From the NCBI RefSeq assembly GCF_017562075.2, contig NC_054084.1, positions 1,282,001-1,346,000 of the forward strand: a DNA stretch of 64,000 bases, written 5' to 3'. Shown here piece by piece: positions 51,186 through 64,000 of the stretch (positions within the stretch are counted from its first letter, which is position 1; each line of letters begins with the position of its first letter). The notes under the pieces are model-generated. The model was not told the DNA's origin. It did no database searches and saw only the letters and a program-made list of their open reading frames with translations. This DNA comes from Anopheles merus (lineage: Eukaryota > Arthropoda > Insecta > Diptera > Culicidae). The position numbers were made by a program, and so were the translations under genes.

Positions 51186-53683
51186 TCATGGGCTGCCGCG
51201 ATGATGGCGTCTGTGCAGTGATCGGAAAGCACTTCCGGATGCAATGTGCCGCGACGCCGATACGTTCCTATTGCGGCTGATTCGGCCCGAGCTCGAACTA
51301 CGGCCGCTGGTGCTTCCATTGCTGGCAAGGCTGCCATTGCTACTGCTGCTGCTGCTGCTGCTACTGACGCTGCTGCTACTGCTACTGCTGGCGCTGACCC
51401 GGCCACCATTGCTGTTGCGCTCCGCTAAACGGCGCGATCGGCGTACCGGCGGCTGTTCCGATACTTCACTCTCGGAAACGACACCATTCGAACGACTCGT
51501 GTAGGACAGACGGCGCGTTTTCAAATCGAGCAACTTGTCCCGTTGCTCCTGCTTCTCGATCGGACTGCAGTACGTGTGCCGGTGAACGGTGCAATCCCAC
51601 TGGAAGAGGATTCACGTTGATTCAGTGCACGTTGGTAGAAGCGCTTCCCTTGCGTATTGCTTCGTTAGCTACAACTACTTACCGAACATGTGATGATTTC
51701 TGTTCGATGCGGATGCCAGGCAACATCGCGTACAATATCATGGTGTCCTTCGATTGCTTCGACAATCTTGCCTGTGAGGACGTCGTAAACTGGAGGAATG
51801 AACGTGAGGAAGTGTTTTCGTTAATGTGCTGAAGCCTGCCGATCGGAATACAACTGAAAGAAGAGGCCTTACTTATCAAACGGCCCGTGCCACAACCGGT
51901 ATAGATGTACCGTTGGCCGGTGGTACTGGCGGGTGAAAATTTCGCGCGGATTAAACTCTTCTGCACCTTGTGGCCACGGTAGGTCATGATGCTGGTGTCT
52001 CCTCTCTGCGCTCTCTTAACGTTGAAGACTGGAAGAAGAAAAGAAAATGCAGTGAATTGTAGTATTTTGCAAAGGGAAAAAAAACACTCATCCCCGGGTA
52101 CTTACAGCGTCTGGGTACATCGTCCCATCGGTAGTCCCAGTTGCTGTACACGTGTTCCGGTCGGGCATAAGAAGGTGTCATTTTGCGCAGATCCCACAGC
52201 TTAATGCTCTGGTCCTTCGAGTTCGAAATGATGTAGCGACCATCGTTCCGCGAATCGATGTACGTGATACCGTCAAAATGGCCGATCAATCGGCCAACCG
52301 GTTGCGGGTTCGATTCGTCAATGCAGCGACGATCCCACAACTATGAATGAGAACGGGTGAATGCCAAATTATTAACGAGATCAAAGTTCAGCTTCACGGG
52401 TGACACACACTTACCTTGATTACACCATCGTCACTTCCACTGTAGAATATGTTCGACAACTCCTCTACAAAGCCGACCGTATTGACGTCCATATCGACAC
52501 GCGCAACGGGCGCCATCAGCGTGCGTTGATTTGCCTCCAGATCGTAAGCGTACAGTGTGCCATCGTTGGCGCCGCACAAGATGTGCTTGCCGCACCCCGA
52601 ATAGCATACGGTGAACACTCCCAGCTTCTGATTGTTTGGGCTCAGATAAAGCGAATGTATGCTATCCGACATGCCGCGGTCCATGCTAGAAATAAACACT
52701 GCACAAATGGCGCAGAACAGAACGGCACACATTACAATTGGTTCTGCCACACCCACACAAAGAGGGGTACTAAGAAACACGGTACTAACATGCGTCGGCC
52801 CAGGTACTGTACACGAACGACTGTCCGTCCGGGCTGAAATCCATGTCCAGGATTGACCACGACACGTGCTTCGTATCGAGCAGACGCAACAGCTTGTACT
52901 GGCTGCTGGTCGAGTCGTACACACGCACCCAAGTGTCCTGGCTGGCCGTGACGAACCGATCGCCGTTGCTGGTAAACTTGCCACAGAACACCTTCGTATC
53001 GCAAGCGCTCACCGTCTCGGTAAACGTGTTCGGCCGAAAGTGGTTCGTAATACGGCACATTTCGCTCGGCTCAAACGATCCCTGCCGCTTGCCCAGGCCA
53101 TGCTGTCGTTGGGTGACCATGCTCATCAGCGAAAATGGGGCGCTAGAGGCCGCCGCCCCGCCTGCACTCGCTGCCGGCATTTCCTTCACCCCAGCTGCAG
53201 CCTTTGTCGAATGGTAAAGGTCATTGTGCTGTGAGATAATGGAGGAGAAAACCCGACATTAAATATAGGCTGACCGTTCCTGCAATCTAAAGCAGCCGTC
53301 GTGTGTGCGTTCGGGCTTACCTTTAGCTTCTCCAAATTTGGCTTCTTCTTGATTACCGGCAGTGGATGATGCATGTAGCTTTCGTAGTTGAGCACCATTA
53401 TCTCGCCACTGAAATGGGACACAATCTCATCAGAACTATACCGACAACGGAGGCAAAGCGCGCTTCACGCCACCACCGGTACAGAAACTCACCTGCGTAT
53501 GAGATGGCGCAAAATCGAGGCAAACTCGCCGCCGGACCCATAGGTGCTTTCCTCTTCGTCATTTAGCTGGATATCGTTGAACAAGCGTTCGCGCAGCAGC
53601 TCAAAATCGCCGTCAGCATCCTCAGCGTGCTCGAAGTTGTTCATACTCTCCAGGATGCGACTCCGTAAGACGATGTTGCCCAT
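51186..53683 (-). CDS. DCAF11: DCAF11 (WDR23), WD-repeat CUL4-DDB1 substrate receptor
   Basis: Predicted substrate receptor of the CRL4 ubiquitin ligase; the family is known for turning over Nrf/SKN-1 factors. It has about 637 residues in exons 53683-53493, 53408-53321, 53228-52790, 52698-52415, 52340-52106, 52028-51873, 51789-51683 and 51599-51186. Recognisable family stretches are ANDGTLYAYDLEANQRTL, FDGITYIDSRNDGRYIIS followed by NSKDQSIKLWDLRK, NWDYRWDDVP, MTYRGHKVQKSLIRAKFSP and IVRDVAWHPHRTEIITCSWD. Two WDxR motifs (WDRR, WDLR) are the usual DDB1 contacts. The junction after exon 3 is ambiguous. I use donor GCAT|GTTAGT and acceptor GTGCAG|TG, giving WADALFISSMDRG, because its length and hydrophobic pattern match the human blade. 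The C-terminal exon ends in a basic, Ser-rich tail (RRSRRLAERN then poly-Ser) unlike what I recall of the human protein. Confidence 0.92.
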
Positions 53684-54900
53684 ACAAGCGTCGGATGAGC
53701 TATTCCGCCGCCAGCCACGCAGGGAGGCGCAATACGCGGGGGTTCACACTATATCCGTGTCACAGCCCCGGAACTTTGCTTGCGTATTCCAGACACAGCA
53801 AACGGAGATAGTATTGAATCGATCGGACGGTCCCACTCACCGTTCTACTCCAGCACGGGCGAAAAGTCCTGTAGAGAAGAAAAAAAAGACGGGTTGAGCA
53901 ATATGAGGCAATGGGGCCGTATTTCGTTCGCCGAATGACACAACGGTGTTTGTCGGTACCTCTCCGTTCCGTTCCCTGTGCCTACTTCAACTTGTCGTAA
54001 CAAGTTCAGAGAGCTTGTGCGATGATGACGTTTCTCCCTCTCGCTCTTGCTGCTTTCGCCCGAAGGACGTAATATAGACCCACCCCGTGAGCGCTGTGTG
54101 ATTGTAGGCACGAAAGCTGCTCGAGATAAGAAAGCTGCTCTCCTTCGACGCTTATCAGAATGAATATCTTTTTCTCAAAACGGGATACCTGCTCCTCTTG
54201 GCACGTACGAATCCTCCACAGCAATTTCCAACACTTTGGGTTTCTTCCCGTTTGCCTTCTTCTTCGCTTTGTTTTGCACACCCGTATCTGTGCTGGCGAA
54301 GGCTGGATGAGTGGTATGATGTGAATGGTGAGCTTTCAGTCACAAAAACACAGCAAATGTGAACACAATTCAGGTCAAATTAACGCGTTCTGCATTCCTT
54401 CCCTATCATGGAAGAAGCGTTTCGTTCGAGACGAATGTAGACGGTGCTAGCTGTGCACGAATTAAGCCACAATTGTGAAGAAATAAAATCAAGAGAAATA
54501 CGTCCACAAAGTTTTGACGCAGTAAACCAAATTCGCTGTGAGCGCCCAAGTAACAAAATATGACATCAGACGTCAGACTCCTATGACCAACATGAACTGT
54601 GAAACGTCTGAATTCTTTGCTTATTTGACATTCATGCTACATGCGACACGTGCGACAAAGGTTCATTAGCACTGCATTTCTCCAACCACCTTTTCTGCGA
54701 GAGCTGTTGGCGAAACTTCCTATAAAAATATGCAGTTTCGCATATTTCGTTCGTTTTTTTTTTAAGTTTTGCTAGCTACTGTCACAGAAAAAGTGTCGTG
54801 TAGAAACGGTGTAACGGACAAAGTTCCTCACTATTCATAGAGTAATAATTCACAAAAGCGTACGACAAAGAAACTAAAAACCATTTTCTTTCTACAGCTT
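53684..54900. other. DCAF11 upstream region, possible 5'UTR microexon
   Basis: No coding sequence is supported. On the minus strand 53868-53841 is a 28-nt segment flanked by a good acceptor (TTCTCTACAG) and a consensus donor (CG|GTGAGT). It could be a non-coding leader exon of DCAF11. Transcription start not located. Confidence 0.3.
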
Positions 54901-56115
54901 CGGCAGACAGTACGATTTCCTCGTCGATTGAATTACGATGGTCAGTTCGGCGATGTGTCGTGCGACATTTATCGCATGAATTGTGGAGAGTTTAAATCGA
55001 CAGCCAATACTAACAACGGGTTGTTAAAGTTAGGAATCCTTCTGTTTTTTTTTCTTTCGTGCTATAGCAAATACATTTAAAAAAGAACAAGCATGTGTGC
55101 ACTATTTTGACCGTTTATTGAACATTAAGAACCTTATAAATGTAACTCTTCCTCTATTAGAGTCGGGTATGCAGAAAAAGTCTTACTTTTGCTATCAATA
55201 ATCATTATTACTGTTTTTTTTTTATTTGTTTTTGTGTGTGTTTTTTGTTTGTTTGCATTTCCATCTCAGCTTATCGTTTTATTTCCCCTCACGACATTGG
55301 GCGCTGGCCCACGTGTTGGATTCGGTTGATGTTTTCTTTTCTATATCATACACTTGTTCAGCTTTCTCAGCTTCTCTTTCCAATCTCCGAACAGCGGTAT
55401 GCACCATCATAAATATACGAAAACTTTTGTGTTTATATTCCACTTGCATTGCTCTGTAATGTGTGCTGCTTGTTTTTAGTGTTGCACTAAATCGCTCACA
55501 TGTTTGCGCCCCTTGATCCACTCATTTCCAATTCATTCCACGCCCGGTTTGGTTTGCTCTGGGGGTTTTTTTTGCTGATTTGATGATGTCTCGATTGACT
55601 CAATATAACGTCATAAGCACGTATAATTTCCTCTGCCCTTGTTCTCCTATTGTGAGTGTTGAATGCATGTATGTGTGAGTGTTTTTCGTGTACGTGTGCG
55701 TGCTTAATTGTTGTTTAGCGTTTAATTCATTTGTTGTTTGTTTCCTTCTTCCATTTGCTTTAGTTTTTCTTTTTACTACACAATGTTGGTTTGTTTGTTC
55801 TCTATAAGGTATGATTAATTTGGCATTTCAGTCTCTTCAATGTGAAATTTGTATGCGCATTTGAAGTTCGTGTTTTTATCTTTCTTTCTTTCTTTTTTTT
55901 CTCTCTTTTTTATTTTGTTTTCTTGCTGCTGAATTTCTTCCATCTTTCTATTCCCCCTCTATTTCATAGTTTCCATTCATTCTCCCCAAACGCATTCATG
56001 CGCACATGTCTTTCCTAATCCAGATTTTGTCTGCTTCTGTCTTACTTTAGTATATGCACGCTGCACTTCCAATTTACGCACTAACTACCCACGTTTTTTC
56101 GGGCCACACTTTCGT

Positions 56116-56157
<42 letters not shown>

Positions 56158-59100
56158 GATCCGCTTTCGGCAGAGTTGCATCCTTCGCTCTTTTTGTCCG
56201 TTGTATATTATTGTAAAAACATGATTCCTCAGCTAAATATGCACCATTAGTTGTATGTTTGTTTTGTCTCGTGTGTAAGGTTTTGTTTTGATAATTCAGT
56301 GTTGTGTGTTTCATATTTATCGCTTTGGGGTTTCTTTTTTTTTTAAATGAGTTTTGTTTGGTTTTCTATTTTTTTTTACATTTATTTGTTTGTTGCTTTT
56401 GTTCTGTGTTGATTTATTTGCTTGTTATTTCTCTCACTACCTTGTTTGTTTGCTTGTTATCAAGCTATGGAGGAAAGTAAAAAACAAACAACCAAACTAA
56501 CGAAACGACGGAAACTGGCTTTTGTGTTGCAGTTAGCTACCTCTTCCGTTTTTTGCTCTTCTTCGTTTGACCGAATGAAATATACATAAAGTTTTGTTTT
56601 GTTTTAGATTTATATCTCTACACCACACCACATACATTCAGCTTTTGCTATAATCCTTTCCTACACCTCTACACAGCTAATGATTTTCACCAGTATTTTC
56701 ACGTTTGTTTGTGTGTGTGTTTTTTTATCTATATCCTTTACTCAGTTTTTAAGTTTCATTGCTTAGATCGATTAGCGTTTATTAATCACTGTTTCGTTAT
56801 CATTATCATTATTGTATTGTTCCATCTGGTTTTGGTTGCTGCATTGTTCTGTTATAGTTATAGTAGACGTAGTAGCAGGAGTTGGGTGTGTTTAGAAAAT
56901 GTGAGTATCAGATGGTTGCGGTGTGTTCACTTCGGTTCGGGTTTTCCCCCAGAGTTCCTCCTCTTTCCCCTACATTTGCTAAGAAATTAACAGAAAATAT
57001 TGCCCTTTTGATCATTCCTATCAAGCTAGGCAGTTTGAGCGAATCACACTTTCCCACACACGATGCACACAGCACTGATGTTCCGTCTACCCGATTCACT
57101 AAGTGCCGATCGACTACTACACCTTTGTCCACCCTTAACTAACAACCCTTTCTATTTTATGAAAGGGTTGGTTTATCTCGCTTCAATAGCTCTCTCTCAG
57201 TTTTCCCTATCGTTCTTTATCCCAAATGTTCAAACTAACAGAAAAGATGTAATGCACTAATGTCGAAACAAAATACACACAACAACAGTGTGTGTTTGCG
57301 TATGGTAAACATAATGGCACCTTTTTTCATTGACTTGCACGAAAGCGAAGAATTAGCAAAATAGCTGGGAGGTTGATCGCTCACAAAAAATCTGTATACG
57401 ATGGCTTCAAACACAAAAGGAATTGAAGGAGCGATAAAGTGAATATAGTCTACGATTCTCATTCCAACACAGCAGAATGCGCGTTTATGCGCACATAATG
57501 CACATGGCAGCACTGCCGAGCGTGTTCGTATGTGATCGTTATGATCGCACAAGAAGATGCGTATCACTCTTTCTGTTTTAGAAAGGGTCCTAACAATCAG
57601 TCCCAAAATTGCATGTCAGGACACGAGCCGTCTTGTTCTAATCCTTCGTTGTTACGAGATGCTCGACTATCGATAGAGAAGTGAGATCTGATCGTCTGAT
57701 CTTTAAATCGATAAAGCGCGCTCCCTTGGGATGGCATTGACGTGTTTCGTGATAAAACTGCTTTGGATTATATTTCCCGTACCACCCATGCCACCAACAC
57801 AAATCTCACCTACATTAAAATTAGCAGGCTTCACTCTGCACAGAATGTAAATTCCTAAATGTCCCTCAATGATAAATCAATGTGCAAAAGTGCAACTCAA
57901 AACTCTCATTCATTCTCTGCATACGAATGGTAATATGTTGATTTTTGGATTGGAGTTCATACTATAAGACACATTTTTGCTCTGATGCTTAATGTATTTC
58001 GCGGTTTGATTGATCTTGGCATTTTTTTGTTTGTATTTTTGTTTACTTTTGCGTGATCTCTTCTGCTCTTCTGCAAGTTGGAATATTTCTACAAAGATAT
58101 GGTGTATAAATAAATTCTTCCGTCTTTCTTTTTTTAACGTCTAACATTGCTTTCCTTTCGAGCACAAAAAGAAAAAACAATATGAGCAGAATATGGTGTT
58201 GTATATATCTGTATAAATACACGTTTATCTGAGCTAGAAAGAAAAATATGATGGAAACTGTGGCAAATGGTATACCATACCATACCACGCGCACATTACA
58301 AAACAATTAAAGCACAAAACAATGTTTGTTAACTACTCTAAACTGGAACACAATCGACAGCAAACGGTTTTGTTGCTGTATGTTTTTTCTTTTCTCTCGG
58401 GGGGATTTTTAGAAAGTTTATACAAGCAACGGAGCAGCAGAACGGATTCTGGAGATTATGGTTTCTCTTAAATGGTTTCTAAAAAAGGGTTTAACCGATA
58501 TGCAGACCATGTGTTGCTGTTGTATGATGTTATTGTATTGTACGTTACGCTCCCAATTTGCCGTACATTAGTTAGTTTTGCTTATAATGCTATAAGGTGC
58601 CGTGTCGTTTTGGTTTGATGTCATTGTTTTACAGTTAAAGATGTTTCACTCTTGTTTGCTTGTATATTTTGTTGCCTTTTTGTGTTTTTCACTATGCACA
58701 CGCAGCACACAAACACTCCTCCTGCGGCATTCCTGTTCTGCTTCGGCCATAAGAATGTGTTGTTCTAGGAACGCAATATACGAATACGAGCGAGAATTAT
58801 AATCCAACCAGGGGCCACCCACAAAATGGGAAGGGGATAATAATTGTGGTAGTTATTGTGAGTAGTCGTTTGTTGTTGCACTTCACTTAGCGCACGTAAA
58901 ACTAAATAAATTAAAGCTTAAACTATGATATTAGCGGGTTGCACATCGTTTCAAGTACGTCAGGTTTTCCATTTCAAAAGTAACAGTATATGGATGCAGC
59001 AACAGCATAAACGGTGTGTCTATGTGTTTGTTTGTTTGTGTGTGTGGGTGTGCGTGGCCAATAGCTTCTTATCCCACGTACCTATCACCTCCGAAAGGTA

Positions 59101-62100
59101 TGCTCTAATATAAGCGTTTAACAGCATGAAATAAAAGCGATACAAAATCGAGCAAAATTCACAAACTATACAGCTAATGATTGTAGTTTTATGGCGCGCA
59201 CAGCAGTTTCTATCCTCCTTGGGGCATTGTACCCCATAAAAGATTCATAAAGTATCTAGAGCAAGTAAATATCGTCTTGTCAATAAACATAATTGCATTG
59301 CAGTTTTAGACCCCTCGTGTTGTGCTTGAAACATATGTATTGTAAGGACGAAGGAATAGAGCATTTGCATTTGCCACAGAGTGTATACGAGGACGATATC
59401 TCATCGCGCGTTCGACATGTTTTGTTTGTTCTACATTAACCGGCATAGCTTGTCTAATTGGTTGTCCCTTCATAGTTTGATTACATTGTTGTTCTTCTTT
59501 CCCCATGCCATTTATTCTTAGTTGTTTTTTTTTTAATGTACTTCTTCTCTAACGCTGTAACACATTCGGGTGTTTGTTTCCCAATTGGTTTGTTCTGACT
59601 GTCAATTCAATGAGCACTGCATTTCACATTTTATCACTTTCCTCCAAGCAAGCAAGTCGTTGGATGCGAAAAGGATGCGTTAGCAAATACGCGTACACAC
59701 CACCAGGACGATCGCACGATTTACAGGACGTTTTTGAGAGCCTCCGAGTTTAATCTTTCCAACTCATTTTCATACTTCAAAACATAACTAGCACCGCTCA
59801 CGGCCTACTTCTCTCGCGTAAGTATAAAGCTCGAATGGATGTTTTTGGAATGTGCTTCACTAGTATCTGGTTTGCCGGGTTTCGTGTTCGTGTGTCGTTG
59901 TGTAGAGAGTGCTGCGTGGAAGATATGGTTAACAAATAGTTTAAATCAAAATCCTTTACACAATTAAAGCAACTTAAATCTGAGCAAATAGGTAGTTAGT
60001 TTAACAGCCTTCGCGGGGTAGTTGGTTGAACGTTTTCTATGTTGTGTTAACCTTTGCATTGCGTTGTAACTACTAATTTCAAAGATTTCAAGTTCTATTT
60101 GCAGATAACAACACAACCGTGGAAAAGAAAACATTGTATGACGTATAGCCTGTTAAAGTAACAAAAACATAGTTCTTAAAGTTAAGATTCCTGCACTAGT
60201 GTCGGTTCCTGTCGTTTTTTTTCTCTCTCATTGCTTAACTCGATTTGAATGTTTCGCTCGTTTCTAGCTGCTGTTCACACTTACGCTCGCCAACAACATA
60301 TTATCCGCAAACTATTACTGATTTGGTTTGAAACCTACCAAAGTTTTTCGCGTAATATTGCCCAGTTATATTTCCGTTTGCTTCACTTTGCTTGTTTTGT
60401 TTTGTGTCGTCACCACTTGTTATCACACTTTGATCATTGTAAAGGAGATTTTACTCCCATTGCTCGTTGATTTCTTCATTGCATTTCCTTAAGCTTGAAT
60501 TCACGTGCGTTTATATGTGTGCATGTGTACGGTGTGTTTGGCGGGTGTGCGTGAACTGTCTGCATACGGCGGAGTTGCCACAGCGAGAACTTACTCAAAG
60601 GACACTGATAGCTAGCAAGCCTACTGCGCAAACCGAACATGCTGGCTGCAGAACAACTAATATGGTAAATATATGCTACACACACACACACACTGCTTGT
60701 CATTCCGTCTATCCTAGTTGCCATTGCATTGTCATATTCGTCGTTAAAGTTGCTGTGTTATTACACACCAGCGTAAGTATTGCACTAGTCGAGTACGTCC
60801 CCGCATCACATCCGCGTTCGAGGCTTTTATACTGGGGCTATACTGAGATGTGTGACTTTCTTTTTTAGAATAGAAGTTTGGTAATCGTTTGAAATAACGG
60901 CCACATTGAAATGGTCGTTTGCCAAGAAAAGAAAACGCCATCCAAGAGTAACAACAATATCGCCATATCTACTATGTCTATCGGTCTGTCACCGGAAGGA
61001 TTCGTGTTTAGGATCACATGCTAGCAGCAAGAAGTTTGGCACTAGGCTAAAAACGAGAGACCACCTTTTCCCTATGTGTGGCACACAACTGGTAGGGTGT
61101 TAGCATGGATTAAAGTTTACAAATTTGATTTCTGACTGACTGTTTTACTTTAGATTTCACAGAAAACAGAAGCTTTGGAAAGACACTTAAACTTTGTTTG
61201 GAAGACAGCGGTGGCGTTCATAGTAGTACTCACTGGAAGGTAGTACCCGGGGAATGAAATGGAAACAAAAAGGTGCGTAAATTTCTTCCTTATCCCATCA
61301 CACTCGTACATGGAACACACATTTCGGTGGTTAAAAACTAGTCTTACTAAACAGGCTAAGTGTGTATCAGCATCCTCGAAAAGCGGGAAAGAAAAACGAA
61401 AGAAACAGTACATGGAGCATGCGTATGTGCGTATGTGTGTTTGTGTGTGAATGTATGTGTGGGATTGGGCTTCCGAGTACTGTTTTAATGGACTCTTCAT
61501 CAGTTCGCTTTGCTTTCTAAAATAACACAAAACTGCACACACTGCAAATTCTAGTGTGGCTGTTTTTCAATTGAGCATACATTGGTTTACAAATTTAAAG
61601 CACCATAGTTATGTTTGTCCTTTGTCTGCACTTCCCTATAGCTTTCCTTTGCCTTGCCCACTTTCCTTACCTGCTAAAACTAACGGTACGCACACACACA
61701 CACGCGCGCACTCTGATTCGATTTTCAACCCTCCCGCTCACCGATGGTTCTCACACTTCCCCACTGAACTTTACCAATTATATTGAGGTAAATGTATTAG
61801 TTACAGACAGCTTCTTCTATTCGGGACGTTTTATTCAGAAATCAAACATATGCTCTGTTTTATTTATGTGTTTGTGAGTTGTGTGGTATGGAAAGTAGAA
61901 TATCACAAATTCATCATCTTATATAGGTTTCTATATTCGCGACAAACCCTGCCTTTGCTCCCGAACCTGGGCACTTTGGGGAGAGAGTTGCTTTATTGAC
62001 TTCCATCCCAGTCGACTGCGTTTTTAGTAGACAGGGCTTTTTGTTTGCAATTAGCGTTGCAGTTTGATAGGTGTGAGTCATAAACAGATAGACGACATAA

Positions 62101-64000
62101 AGCTACTCGTTTGCTTCGCTTACGCTCTGTTTCTACCATCGTATTCTTGATAAACTCGGCCTATCCCTTACATCATTGGTGGCAGATGGCTTAAAAGGTA
62201 TACTTTCTTCTTTTCGCACATTCTTACACAGCTAAATACGGTAAATAGGTTCAACGGCCAAACTACGCGCACTACCTGCTAACACACTAAATGAGGGACA
62301 TTCACGATATTTTTGAGCACGGGTTGTGTGCATTTTTACATATATCTACTGTATATTGCCTGGAGTTAGATATCAATTGGATGGAATTATCCAACCGTTA
62401 CGGGAGAGGAGGGGTGAGGGGAGACGGGGAGGGTACTTAACTTTTGCTTTGTGCTCAATCTTTCATCAATTCTACATGCGCGCGGCGTTTGATCGGTTCG
62501 GCAAATCACTCCACACTGGCCCGGAAATAGAAACCCGGACCGTGCCTGCTTTATTCTCACTGGTAGTGTACCCATATCCCCATTTCCTCACGCTGCAGAG
62601 TGTGTGTTGTTATTATTTCCCTTTGTTTTGTCTAGCGTTACTTTTGTTCTTACAGAAAACTAGCATTTCGGAGTGTATCTGGCGGAGTGTATGACATGAG
62701 ACATGAGTTTGACAATAGCATATAATAATAGTAGCGATTTGTCCTTCCTAAAACCAAAAAGCCTAACGTGTACAGAGTAAATAAAGTGCAGCTAAACAAG
62801 ACAAGCGCTGTTGTAGTGTTATTCCTTTGGCACACAACATACGCCCGCAATACTACTGTGTGCGGTTAGGGAGAAGGGAGGATGAGTCCACCACCTCCTA
62901 TTGCGCATATCCTTTTTGTTGAACAGAATCGTATCTCTATGTGCGTGTGCGTGTGTGTGTATGTGTGAGTCATTTTGCTAGCACATCTTGTGTTTCCTTG
63001 TCATCCTAAACCCCTGATTTACGCGACTCCGCTATGGAGTGAATAGAAAAAGAGTATTGCGTTTGCGTACACAAAATATGTCTACCGGTGTGTATGTGTG
63101 TGTATGTGTGTGTGTGTCACATTTATATACTAAACTTGCCCAGAAATGACGTGTGATGGCTCTGGTGCGCTTCCTTCGTGCAGCGAAATAGAGAAAAAAA
63201 TACTTATCCAAAGATCGCTATCTTATGTTACTATAATAATTGTTTAGCCAAAAATTGCACTCATTGCTTTAGTAAACAACGTTAACAACGAAATGGCGAT
63301 ATATTGTTTCCGCTTTTGTTACTGATTGTGTTTCATTCTCCCTTCTCTTTAACGAAAGAGCTACCACAGCACAACCGGGTTTAACTCAAATGCACAAAAA
63401 CTAAACCATAAAACGTTCGATTTAATACACATAATAGTGATGATACACATGCTATTCCTGTTATAGGCACTTCATACATTGCTTTTGCCGGGGGCGGTTT
63501 TTTGTTTCGTGTGCGGAAAGAACAGGCACCGGATTTTGCATGATGGAAATCACACGCGCGACACACGTGAGAAAATATTATGTTTCCGATTTTCTCCGAC
63601 TTATCCCTGGTTTAACAATCCTCGCTCTACAACATCACCCCTTCCACCACCCTGCCTTGGCATTCGTACTTTGGTTGAGATTGGTTTTGCGTGCTTGCTG
63701 CTGTATAACTTATATCACAAACAAACACACACACATGCACACACAAACACACACACGCACTTCCCTTTTCGCTTTATCGTATTATGGCTTAGCACAGAGA
63801 AAGAAAAAAACTATAACAACATAATCATATTCATCGCGGAATGCAGATGGAAAGAGTAATGGTTAAATGATTTATAATAATCCTGATAAGATGTTAACAT
63901 AACAGGGAACACACGTCTCTCGCTTAAAGGCTTAGACACGCGCAGACACTGGTCCGTTTGTGCTCTGGGTTGAACCATGGTGAAATTATAGCTTCGTTAT
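54901..64000 (-). other. T-rich non-coding region, possible very long 3'UTR of a minus-strand gene to the right
   Basis: Nine kb without any supported exon on either strand. The plus strand is clearly T-rich, so the minus strand is A-rich, as the sense strand of the other 3'UTRs in this window is. Minus-strand AATAAA signals cluster at its left end, at 55119-55114, near 55217 and near 55276, where a transcript from the right would end. Alternatively this is plain intergenic DNA. It contains (TC)17 at 56121-56154 and many short GT runs. Confidence 0.3.
56121..56154. repeat. (TC)17 microsatellite
   Basis: Thirty-four bp of uninterrupted TC on the plus strand. Confidence 0.92.

Noticed and set aside
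57235..57606. 123-codon minus-strand frame
   Set aside because: Cys-rich but without any recognisable motif or splice partners. Frames of this size are expected by chance in 9 kb of AT-rich DNA.
1..64000. tRNA genes, rRNA, viral integrations, transposon termini
   Set aside because: Scanned by eye for tRNA B-box-like sequences, transposase or reverse-transcriptase motifs and long terminal repeats. Nothing convincing was found, though a visual scan can miss small tRNAs and degraded MITEs.

Overview
This window is eukaryotic nuclear DNA, most likely from a mosquito and probably an Anopheles. The genes have short introns of 60-150 bp with GT-AG ends, the intergenic DNA is full of CA/GT and GA/CT microsatellites, glutamine tracts are coded by CAG/CAA runs, and all recognisable proteins have insect orthologues. 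There is no operon structure, rRNA, CRISPR array or recognisable intact transposon. The species is inferred, not read directly.

Layout, left to right. (1) 1-4092, minus strand: a GW182/gawky gene, cut by the left edge. (2) 4093-18870: about 14.8 kb without supported coding sequence, lying between two divergent 5' ends and rich in simple repeats. (3) 18871-24678, plus strand: a second, complete gawky gene with the same exon plan. (4) 25876-27505, minus: a ZAD/C2H2 zinc-finger transcription factor. (5) 27901-29129, plus: a STRAD-type pseudokinase, head to head with the zinc-finger gene. (6) 30395-37370, minus: the non-muscle essential myosin light chain Mlc-c, with a candidate alternative first exon inside its large intron. 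(7) 40770-47366, plus: an FBXL2/FBXL20-type F-box leucine-rich repeat protein of 11 coding exons with a C-terminal prenylation box. (8) 51186-53683, minus: DCAF11 (WDR23), a WD-repeat substrate receptor of CUL4-DDB1, in 8 exons. (9) 54.4-64 kb: no supported coding sequence. The plus strand there is T-rich and carries reverse-complement poly(A) signals at its left end, so it may be a very long 3'UTR of a minus-strand gene starting beyond the window.

The main observation is the pair of gawky genes. GW182 is the scaffold that links Argonaute to the deadenylation machinery in microRNA silencing. Here two intact, strongly diverged copies stand head to head and share intron positions and phases. 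That points to an old DNA-level inverted duplication rather than retroposition or an assembly copy. The other genes are ordinary housekeeping or regulatory genes with no evident functional link to each other. Coordinates of spliced genes were worked out by hand from splice sites, reading frame and family similarity recalled from memory. No database search was run.
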